Source: Vermamoeba vermiformis
Taxonomy: Eukaryota > Tubulinea > Echinamoebida
Assembly (NCBI GenBank): GCA_045837725.1
Contig: JBEWZL010000260.1
Span: 310,001-374,000, forward strand
Direction: 5' to 3'
DNA length: 64,000 nt
The position numbers and the translations under genes were made by a program. Of this stretch, positions 36,546-46,611 are shown piece after piece (the stretch's first letter is position 1; each line of letters begins with the position of its first letter). The notes beneath the pieces are model-generated. The model made no database searches. It saw only the letters and a program-made list of their open reading frames with translations, and was not told where the DNA came from.

Positions 36546-37698
36546 TGGTAAAACGACAGCGCATGGAGGGAAAAAGTTTTATACTGAAATATATATACAA
36601 GTTTATTGGCAAATTAACAATGGGATATCTGGTAATCAATAAGATTAAGTGAGGAACTAGCACTGACACTAAGCTGTAGGGTGCTAGACCTTGAGTGGAG
36701 TCACCTCTCACTCTTTCTTATTGCTAGTGGGGTAGCAAGGGCACTCAGTCAAGTAAAGTCACCATTACAGTGAGAGGTCACCAGTGCAGTGATAGAGTTA
36801 TCACCATTACAGTGAGGGTTGTCCCTATTGCAGTGAGAGAGTCATCACCATTGCGGTGATCAAGTCATCACCATTGTGGCAATAGAGTCGTCACCATTAC
36901 GGCGATAGAGTCATCACTATTGCAGTGATAGAGTCGTCACCATTGCGGCGAGGGAGTTGTCACCATTACAGCGAGGGAGTCGTCACCATTACGGCAAGGG
37001 AGTCGTCACCATTATGGCGAGAGAGCCATCACCATTACGGCGAGGGAGTCGTCACCATTACGGCGAGAGAGTCGTCACCATTGCAGTTAGAGAGCCATCA
37101 CCATTACAGTGAGAGAGTCGTCACCATTGCGGCGAGAGAGTAGTCACCATTGCGGTGAGAGAGTCGTCACCATTGCGGTGAGAGAGCTGTCACCATTACA
37201 GTGAGAGTTGTTGCCATTGTGGTGAGAGAGTTGAACCAAGCAAAGTGTCCCATTATGTAAATAAAATAATTAATAATTAATTAATAATTATTTATTATTA
37301 AATTAATGTTAATACTATTAATTAAAATTTAATATGAAGGCTTTATATAATGTTATGCTCAATTAATAAATTATTATTAATATATTATTACTAATTTTAT
37401 TATTTGAATAATAAATAAATTTTCTAATCAGATCTGCATGACCCAATTCATGAAGCATCTTACCAAATAAAATTCATCCATATGTGATATTATATTTATG
37501 CATTATTGCTTATGTTTGTGCGTTTGTGGTGCTGACATGTCAGATCTGAGATAAAATACAGTTAATTTTATTTCTGATCTGATTTTAACACTTTGAGGTA
37601 TAGCACTTACTAATAACTACTATATAAAGTTATATCTACTATTTCTACCATTATATGCCTTACATTAATACTTTTCCCCCTGCGCTGTCGTTTTACCA
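36546..37698. mobile_element. Non-autonomous TIR transposon carrying a minisatellite
   Basis: The ends are inverted copies: TGGTAAAACGACAGCGCA at 36546 and its reverse complement ending at 37698, with partial match continuing to about 30 bases. TA flanks each end (36544-36545 and 37699-37700), as expected for the Tc1/mariner target duplication. No transposase frame is present. The inside consists of a 23-bp tandem repeat array and AT-rich sequence with TAATAATTAA-type runs. It lies between two exons of the F-box gene. Read on the host strand, its end offers a GTAAAA sequence that could act as a splice donor. Confidence 0.72.
36758..37233. repeat. 23-bp minisatellite array
   Basis: About 20 imperfect tandem copies of a 23-base unit starting GCGAGAGAGTCG and ending ACCATTACG. 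Copies differ mainly at a few positions (ACG/GCG/ACA/GTG; CGAG/TGAG/CGAT). The early copies are more diverged, the central ones cleaner. Because 23 is not a multiple of 3 the array is not a coding repeat, although one frame stays open across part of it. Confidence 0.92.
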
Positions 37699-38050
37699 TA
37701 ATTCGTCTTAAGTCTGACTGTGTCCTCTCCTGTGGTATTATTAGAAATGAGCCATATTTTAGCAATTAATTCCCAGAACAAACCTTGATTATCGAAGATT
37801 AACATGAACCGCTCTGCTATATCTCGGAGGGTACCTTCTGTTGGTGCATAGAACTTGACATTTGTAAAGAAAATCACTAATGATAATAGTTTGTTCATGA
37901 GATTGAGTCAAGTAAGATTATTATGACGTACACTTCATTTTCGCTCGTTCAACCAAGGCAAAAAATTCGTCCTTTGCCAGATCCGATGAGAATTTAACTT
38001 GCTACGAGTATACTATTAGCCTTATTTGACTAAACGAATTAAATTAGTAC

Positions 38051-38237
38051 TGTAATATAACGGTGAGATCTACGCTCCTTTCGCCGTTATCTCCGTCCCA
38101 GAAATTCTTTCCTATTTTAGGCAACTTTATGTGAATCGGATCCGCCATAAATAGCGTTCCGAAATCTTGTATTATCGACACACTTGTAGTAAATAAATCA
38201 ACACACGTCATTATAACAAAGTAAGACTTTTATTACA
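38051..38237 (+). repeat. 5' LTR of the gypsy element
   Basis: 187 bases starting TGTAATATAACGG and ending TTTTATTACA. By eye identical to the 3' copy. GTAC precedes it at 38047-38050. Confidence 0.95.
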
Positions 38238-41200
38238 TTTGGCGACACCGTGTTTAACGTACCGCTCGCAGACATGGCTGAAGAATTCGGCAAATCTGTC
38301 AACGAGTCAGCGCGTAAAAAGAATGGACTAGACCCTAGAAGAGAGTCTACTTTTGACGTGACTACAAGTGAGTTCCTCCGTTATATTTGTTGTCGTGGAA
38401 ATTTCTGACCGAGATCCAGTCAGCGAATCACCGGATGTACCCATGCCGAGCGATTCTGTCCCTTCCAGTCCAGCACCAAGCCCCGCGCCTGTGCTTGGAC
38501 CTAATAACAACAATTCTCCCAAGTCTGAGAAGGAGAAAACGGAGAAGAGGCCAAAACTCTCGCTCCTCTTCGACGAGACCGGCGACGCTTCACGAGCCGC
38601 GAGTTCTTCTGAACAGAAGCAGCCTTCTGACTCTTCTGAGAAGAAGGAACAGACTACAACTCCGGAGCAGCCCAAGGAGAAGTCTGGCGACGTACCTCCA
38701 CCCGGTAAGCAACCCGAGTTAGGCAGCCAGTCTGCAGCTGGTGGTCAGGCTCCGGGGGGCAACAAGACCGGTGGTAGACGCTTTAGAACGCGCAGGGCGC
38801 CAAGCCCTCCTAAACGTGGTGATCAGCCAGGAGATGGTGATCCTTCCTCCAGCGATGACGATGTCGGAAATAACCCCGACGGGGGTTTGAAATTTCAACA
38901 ATATTTCCAAAGCCACGAGCACGACGCTTCGAAGCCAATGATTCGACTTAGTCTCCCAAGCTCCGTAGATGACTTTAAGGGTGATGGCTCTATCACTCTC
39001 GAACCGTGGTTCGACCAAATCTACAGCGCAGCTCAAGCCGCTAATTGGAGCACGGACTACATCTATTACGTGATGAAGAATCGCCTCAGGCCTCCAGCAG
39101 CGGACTTTATAGGCTTGTTCCCGCCTAAAGAGACCGACACTCAAGAGAAACTCGTCGATCGTCTGACGTCACTCTACGGGAAAACTCAGACAGATGTTCT
39201 CGCTCAACACCAGAACATCATTCGTCACCCTCAGCTCCCTGAAGAGAATTTCCGTCAATATCTCAACCGTCAGATGGCAAATTTCCGTACTCTTAACGCA
39301 TCAGACCGATTCTTGCTCTTACGCTTCAGTCTCCGTGACGAGTACAATGAAGAACTGCGACGCAAGGATATCAAAGACTTTGAGAAAGCTTTGGTTACCC
39401 TGATGGATTACGACAAGACTCGTCGTCCCGCACCAGCTCCCGTGACAATTGCAGCTGAAGTGTCTGAACCGTCACTCCCAGTTTCTTCAATCAACGCACT
39501 CTTTGAGCAACGCTACAATCGCTTTAATGAGGTGCTTGATCGCCTTGCTTCACTCGAAGCTAACATGAACAATTTGGCCCGAGTCTCGCAGAGCTCCGCT
39601 CCCGCGAAATGGTGCACGTTCCACAAAGTCAGTTCGCACAACGACAGCGAATGCAAGGCCCAAAAGCAACAGCTCTCTGGCAAGAGGCAAGGTCAAGCGC
39701 AAGAGGCTACTCATAAATACCATGCAAAAAAATAATGCAGGTCCGAGTTGACTCGCCTCCGCGACCTAAGCCCTCAGAGTCAGTTAACGCTCAACCGCAC
39801 GTGGACAATGTGGTTGTTCTACCTCCCGCTCCAAACCCACCAACCACTGTTATTTCAGACCCGAATGAAGGTCAGGACGACACTAAAACGCCTGTTTTTG
39901 GTCCTGTGACCGCTAACTCACATGAGGTCATGGCCATGTTCGACACTGGCGCTGGTCGGTCCTGTGTATCTCGCGACTTCCTCAACAAACTAGGCAAAGT
40001 CCGCGTTACTTCATTTCATGGTGATTCACTCTCTGGATTAAATCGCTTCCCACTGAACATCAAGACCGTCGCGTACATCGAGGTCTGTTTCGCTGGTGTT
40101 CGCATTACTTGGCCTTTCGGCATTGTACATAACTCCGCAGTTGATCTTCTCATCGGGAATGATCTCATGGGCAAGGTTAATGCTAATGTTAGCCTCGGCG
40201 GCAGTTATGTGAAGACCAGTCACGGCAAGGTCCGAATCACATATGACAAGAGAGACATTTTCTTCAACCGACAACGAGTTGTGTTAGATCGTGACTTGGA
40301 GTTTAAACCATTCACGGCCTATATCAATCCCATCGCTGTCTCGTTACGACCCGATACTGTAGCTATTATGGTTCCGTCACCTGATCTACAACACGAAACT
40401 TCGATACGAAGCGCGTGTACTATCGACAGTGTCTCTTCTGATGGTCTTATTATGCTGAATTTGGTCAATGGCACGATGTTTCCTATCACTCTCAAGAAAG
40501 GAACCGTTATTGGCGAGCTCAATCCCGTACTCTACAATTCCGTGAATCTCATTTCAACATTGACACCTGTCAATCCGTCACCCGACACCGAGGAGCAATT
40601 TCTCTCTCAATTCTCCTTCGACAGTAGTCTCAGTCCCGAGCAATTGATCCAGATCAAGAAGGTCCTTCTGGATTATCGCGATAGATTTTTGAACAAGATC
40701 CATTCGACTGACGTAATTCAAACTAACGTCAAACATCGCATCATCACCGAACCTCACGCTCATCGTGTCCAGTCTCAGCCTTATGTTTTTGGTCCCACTG
40801 AGCGCAAGATCGAGAGTGACGCTATTGACGAGATGCTTGCGTCAGGCGTCATTGAACCCTCAGCTTCACCTTGGTCCTCACCCGTGGTCTTAGTGCGAAA
40901 GAAAGATGGCTCTATCCGTTTTTGCATTGACTATCGGCGTCTCAACAAGACAACCGTGCGCGACATGTACCCGTTGCCTCGTTTGGACCATACTCTCGAT
41001 TCTCTCTCTGGCATGGTCTGGTTTTCGACCATGGACTGCGTCTCTGGATACTGGCAAATTATGATGCACCCAGACGACGTGGAAAAGACTGCCTTCGTCA
41101 CACACCGCGGTCTTTATCAATTCAAGGTGATGCCCTTTGGCCTCGTAAATGCTCCGATGACATTCCAACGCGCAATGGATATGATCTTGTCAGGACTCAA

Positions 41201-41604
41201 GTACGAGATCTGCCTTTGTTATCTCGACGATATCATCGTTTTCTCCCGTACCTGGGAAGAGCATTTGAAGAATTTACGAACTGTCCTCGAGCGTATCAAG
41301 TCGGCAGGAATATACCTTAAACCCACAAAGTGTCAATTCGCGCGAAAATCCATTACATTTTTGGGTCATCAGGTTTCCTCCGATGGCGTCACGATCACGC
41401 ACGAGAAAGTAAAGGCCGTCATGGATTTTCCCACTCCAACGAAGCCCGACGACATACGAGTCTTCCTTGGCTTGGTCAACTTCTACCGTCCCTTCTTGCG
41501 GAATATTGCAAAAATTCAAAAACCGTTAACGGATCTACTTAAGACAAACACGTCTTGGACGTGGAATGCTACAACTCAGTCAGCGTTCGACACAATCAAG
41601 CATA

Positions 41605-42614
41605 TCTTCGCGCACCCGGACCTTCCACCCGGAGTTCTTCCCGGACTTAAAAATTTCACCTTTTGTTAGCTAGCTCAGTATCCTATTGAGCCAATTTAAT
41701 GCCTTTTGGCAAGATAAATCTTTGGGACCTAACAATACTTTCCACAAAAAGTGGCTGAAAAATTCAGTAACAGCTCTTATATATATCTCATTTAACATCG
41801 ACATGTCTCGTTTGAGATGAAAAACGATCGGCAGATTCCTCCCCTTCACCAACACATTTGGTTGACCTGATATTTGTCAGGAGTGATCTCCATGATATTT
41901 ACTTAGATTTGAAGGGGAAGTTCATTTTGTTAATTGGAGGTTGCCATTGGAAGTGGTACACAATTTTTTTTTTCTTCCTGCACCTTTCCAAGAGCCAAAT
42001 CAATGTTACTTCAACATATATTTGATAGTAATAAGACCTCCATTATTCAAATGACAAGTTTGGCACTCTGCAAAAAAGCTGAAGGCTGTTGCCAAAAATT
42101 TATAAAAAATGTGTCAAACATGTTCTAACTTCCAAAATATATTTCAATAGCTCTGTTGGAGGGGCAAGTACCTCTAGTATAGAGGATTGTATATCTGCAA
42201 AATCTCAAGCAGGGCATCAGCTGTAATGCAGGTAGCCATTGTTTAGTACGATGTCTTTTTGAAATTGAACAAAATATAAATACCAATTTTCTCTTCATTA
42301 CAGCCAGTTAAAAAATAAACTTCCGGTTTAAAACAAGGACCATTCAACATAGAAATGTTCCACCAAAGATCTCTGAAAAAGATATCATTGGCATGAGGCG
42401 ATCCACTGCCGACCTCAAAAATGGCCAACTTTGATAAATTGTAATTTTCTCCCTTCTATTGCTAGCTTCCTTATTGAAACAAAGCTGTATCTTGTTCCTT
42501 ATGTATCAATATGTTTGAGGTGAAAAAGGTTTGGCCTAGCTACCTGAGTAAAGGTAGGGTAGCCAAAAGTCACTCTGGGAGGAAGTCCGGGTGGAAGGTC
42601 CGGGTGCACGAAGA
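41605..42614. mobile_element. Non-autonomous TIR transposon inserted in the gypsy element
   Basis: A 1010-base segment bounded by inverted repeats of about 40 bases: the left end contains CACCCGGACCTTCCACCCGG and the right end contains its reverse complement. A few differences (C/T, G/C, T/C) separate the two arms. TA flanks both ends (41603-41604 and 42615-42616), consistent with Tc1/mariner-type insertion. No transposase or other coding frame is present; the inside is AT-rich. It must be younger than the gypsy copy that hosts it, whose LTRs are identical. Confidence 0.82.
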
Positions 42615-44811
42615 TATCCTTACGTCTAAACCCGTTCTTGGTTTACCTGACTACAACCAACCCTTCATTCTCGCAACCGATGCTTCTGGTACAGGAATAG
42701 GCGCTGTACTATCGCAAGCCAACATCTCCGGTCCTCCCGAACGAGTTATTAGCTATTATTCAAGGTCCCTCTCTCCCGCTGAACGCAACTACTCAATCAC
42801 CGAGTTAGAGGCATTGGCAATGGTCAAAGCCATAGAGCACTATCGCCCGTACCTTTTCGGTCGAAAGTTCACTGTGGTCACTGATCATTAAGCGCTTGTT
42901 TATTTGCACACGAATAGACAGCCTACTGGTCGTTTAGCCCGCTGGCAAGCCGCGCTGATGGACTATGACTATGACGTCGTGTTTCGAGCAGGATCTAAGC
43001 ACACCAACGCTGACGCTCTCTCGCGTTATCCAGTTGCAGCACTCGCGTCTACAACGACTACACCATGGCCTTGGACACGTGAACAACTCATAAAGGCTCA
43101 AGATGAAGACCCTTCGATCAACTATATCAAGGACTTCATCGTACATAAGACCTTTCCGAGAGACCATCTTCAACGATTCTATACGCTTATGTATAAGCGT
43201 GAATGGCTAGTTGACGACAATATCTTGTATCGCCTTTTCGACAACCCCGTGACCCAATCGACAATTCGACAGCTAGTAGTCCCTGAGCCTCTACGCAAGC
43301 TCGTACTTGAGCACTCGCATGATGGTCTACTAGGTGGTCACTACGGCTTTAACAAGATGTTCTATCGAGTACGACAAGACTTCTATTGGCCCAGCATGGC
43401 AGATGACATACGTCAGTACGTCCAGACGTGTGAATCTTGCAATGCGCGAAAGCTCTCACTCGACAAACAAATCGGAGATCTACAACCGTTTCAGTCTCAC
43501 GAACCGTTCGACATTATTGGTGTTGATCTCGTAGGTCCTCTTCCTAAGACCCGCGAAGGATACCAGTATATTCTCGTCGTACAAGATCTGTTCTCGAAGT
43601 GGGTAGAAGCCTTTCCGATACGCACGAAAACTGCAAAAGAAGTCGCTGACGTCTTAGTAAGCGAAATAATCTGCCGTTTTGGTTCACCTCGACAGATTCT
43701 CTCAGACAACGGAAAAGAGTTTCTCAACGAACTTCTCTCCGCGATCTGTGACATCGTTGGATCCGTCAAGATCTTCACTGCGCCTTATCGACCTCAAACC
43801 GACGGACAAGTAGAGAGATTCAATAAGACACTGGTCAATACGCTCTCTCACTTCACCAACGAAAAAGCAACGACTTGGAATTCCTTTATTCCGTTTGCTT
43901 GTTTTGCTTATCGAATCACACGTCAAACGTCAACTCACGCGTCACCTTTTGAAATCCTCTTCGGAAGAATTGCGCGATCCCCGCTACTTAATGGAATTCT
44001 ACAACCCAACGATCTCAACATTGACCCAAACTCTTATGCTCATGAGATCTCGAAACAATTCCTGACCGCGTACGACATTGTTCGACGACATATCAAGGAC
44101 TCTCAAGAATCCATGGCCCATAATTACAACTTGCAACGTAGAGACTTTAGCTACGGAGTTGGTGATATGGTCTGGATGCAAGTTCAAAAACGAAGACACA
44201 AGTTCGCACCAAAGTGGAAAGGTCCGTTTATTATTATCCGTAAAAACAGTGATCTTAGCTACGTCATTCGCGAGCTCAACTCGCGTAAGAAGCGAACTGT
44301 CAACGTCAATCAAATCAAGCCCTTTGTTTCACGTCATGAATATTCCGATGAAATTCCCGAAAAAAATTCAACAGAATCGGAACAACCTGCTCCAAGTCCT
44401 AGTTCTGAGCTTGTTGAATCGTCATCTCAAGACCTCTCGCATGACCTCACACCTATCCCTTCAATTCCCGCTCCTTCAGTTCCAGCATCCGCTCCATCTA
44501 CATCTCGACGAACGGATCGCTCAAAGTCAATTCTACAAGTGTTAGCAGAGACTCTTATTGATCTGCGTCGCCGCTTTGAAGAATTGCCTACTTACCCACT
44601 TCCTGCGCTCAAGAATCAACTACGTGATCTCCTTGGTCCTGGATCTGTTTTTCTACGCTCCAGTACTCTTAACCGTAGTTTCAACACGCGCATCTCTCAG
44701 CTCGACACGCGTGTAAAAGCTCTTTCGCTTTTACAGCAGATCACCACGAATTTCAACACGGAGTTCGCGGTAGAGATAAACGGCAAGTAGCTTTCTCTCA
44801 GAGGGGGGAAA

Positions 44812-44998
44812 TGTAATATAACGGTGAGATCTACGCTCCTTTCGCCGTTATCTCCGTCCCAGAAATTCTTTCCTATTTTAGGCAACTTTATGTGAATCGG
44901 ATCCGCCATAAATAGCGTTCCGAAATCTTGTATTATCGACACACTTGTAGTAAATAAATCAACACACGTCATTATAACAAAGTAAGACTTTTATTACA
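44812..44998 (+). repeat. 3' LTR of the gypsy element
   Basis: 187 bases identical to the 5' copy, preceded by a purine tract and followed by GTAC at 44999-45002. On the minus strand this GTAC is also the splice donor of the host F-box exon that ends at 45003. Confidence 0.95.
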
Positions 44999-46321
44999 GT
45001 ACCTTGATTCTTTCGAGAAGTGTCAATTTGACTTTGATCCGATTCGTTACAAATTCCATCTCTTTCGCCCAATCAGTTTCGTTATTCAACAATACTCTAA
45101 ATACTCGTTCTAATTCATTGGTGATATCTCCGCGCCATTTTCGCTCTTCTGATTTGTTTAAATCCCTGGGACTGTAACGCCTGTCGTTATCGCTGGTGGA
45201 ATACGAAGCATCGCTTCGCTCAATTGTTGGGAACATAAAAGCAAACTCCGCAGTGGGTACTCCGAATAAGCCAAGCCATCTCTTGATTGGCCGCACATTC
45301 TGGTCTGTCCAAGGATGGATCTGGTCCCAATCATCTACATCCGCAGTGATGCTCAAAGTCTTTGTCGTTGAACTATTGAGGCTCTTCAATGAAAACTCGT
45401 ACTCAAGGTTTCGCCAGCTCTCCTGCTCATCGTGATCGTAGCCCGTAATGTCGTGACACTTGGCTTGGACGTAATGGCCCTCGGATCCGAACCAGAAAAA
45501 ACGACATTTTCTCTATCCAAACGTAAGCTATAGCTACGTAATGTATACAACATACGATCTATATTAGAAATAGCGCCATCTGTACCGTCATTATACCTGC
45601 CAACCTCAGATTCCCAACCTGCACGAGTCAGATCGCAATTCGAAATTTAGAAGAGAAATTACCTGTGTAGACTAGTGATTTACAATGCTGTTCGACCAAA
45701 GTACGAATCTTTTTATCCATTTTTTTCTTCTTGTTGTCCACCAAACAAACGATCATGTTCGATAGCTTTTAAACGTGTGGACAGATCCAAAAGTGAACTG
45801 AAGTCTCTTGCCTTTGCCGCAACGATAGCACGCTCCAGTAGTACGTAAATATCTTTATAATGGATTAGTTAAAGAATACGAGGTCAAGATACACGTACCC
45901 ATGTTCGAGTAAATTCTTTTCACTTGGTTGGGGAAAGAAAATGCCTTCGATAAAGGAAGCCCTATAATTCCGATTAATGCGGACTATATTTTCAATGTTA
46001 TTTACCTAAATCCGTTGAGATTTTACGGTATAAAAGGCCGCAATAAATTCTCCTCCAGTTCTTGAAACAAAAAATAATGGGACTGCGGATTCCAAGGGGA
46101 CGGCCTTCAATATAACCTCTAGGCATTCAATTGGGATATCTGAGATATTTATTAAAATTTCTGTCGTAGATCCGTGGGCAACTTTTTGTTTTTTATTTTG
46201 GCGCTCTTCTAAATCCTCTCTGATTCTTTTCCTGCTTATTTTTCCCTGCGAAAATAGAAAGAGGTTAGTATTTAGCCAATTGCAGGCAAATCGTGCCAGG
46301 TTTACAAACCCTTGATGACAT

Positions 46322-46611
46322 CGTTTCCTTTGTCAGACCTGGCTTCGGTTTGAGTCGTGTTCTTGGGTTGAGTAATGCTGAATGATGAAGCAACGCTGTT
46401 TTATGCTTTGTTTGCGCAATTTTTTTCCAGGAATTGTTTTTGTGATCCAAGGCCTAATGACACGTGTCATTCCGCCGATTTCGTCTATTGTGGATTATTT
46501 CGCCAACCAGTTTAGCTAGCTTATTAAGGCCGTTATCCTCGGAACGTCCAAGTAAATAGAACTAAAATTTAAATCGGATCTCAAAAAAAATTGCGGAAAA
46601 ACTTTTTATCA
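46322..46611. other. Intergenic gap upstream of the F-box gene
   Basis: Upstream of the F-box gene start and downstream of the PPR gene stop. AT-rich, no supported gene or repeat. Confidence 0.4.

Larger units (their letters stand above)
38051..44998 (+). mobile_element. Ty3/gypsy LTR retrotransposon, young, nearly whole but interrupted
   Basis: Fossil element of the Ty3/gypsy (Metaviridae) family, with identical 187-bp LTRs (38051-38237 and 44812-44998) and a 4-bp target duplication GTAC on each side. A primer-binding-like TGGCGACACCG follows the 5' LTR and a purine tract GAGGGGGGAAA precedes the 3' LTR. Parts in order: gag with a C/H-type zinc-binding motif (about 38.3-39.7 kb), protease (DTGAG), reverse transcriptase (YLDD), RNase H (TDASGTGIGAVL) and integrase with HHCC and DDE parts and a GPF/Y-like end (to about 44.8 kb). 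No envelope gene and no chromodomain are seen. A second, TIR-type element is inserted between RT and RNase H. Beyond that I estimate about one further break. Identical LTRs mean a very recent insertion. Confidence 0.95.
36373..46321 (-). pseudogene. F-box gene swollen by transposable elements, probably decaying
   Basis: Host gene read on the minus strand. Exon 1 (MSSR, 46321-46310) is joined to an exon with a bipartite nuclear-localisation-like stretch and an F-box (ISDIPIECLEVILKAVPLE). A long unrecognised region follows (WDQIHPWTDQNVRPIKRWLG, WRGDITNELERVFRVLL), ending with FIELLDLKHITEDDVAAALV and TAG near 36373. Along this path the frame slips at three homopolymers (A6 at 46069-46074, T7 at 45720-45726, A6 at 45496-45501 on the plus strand), each by one base. 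The intron next to the exon ending at 45003 holds the 6.9-kb gypsy element. A later intron region holds the TIR element at 36546-37698. Splice joints after 37790 are not settled. A transcript could still splice both elements out, but three slips argue for decay. Confidence 0.6.

Noticed and set aside
36925-37143. Repeat-encoded peptide across the minisatellite
   Set aside because: The unit is 23 bases, so the frame shifts with each copy. The open frame is a by-product of the repeat lacking stops.
36758-37233. CRISPR-like array
   Set aside because: Units are directly adjacent with no unique spacers, in a eukaryotic genome. It is a minisatellite.
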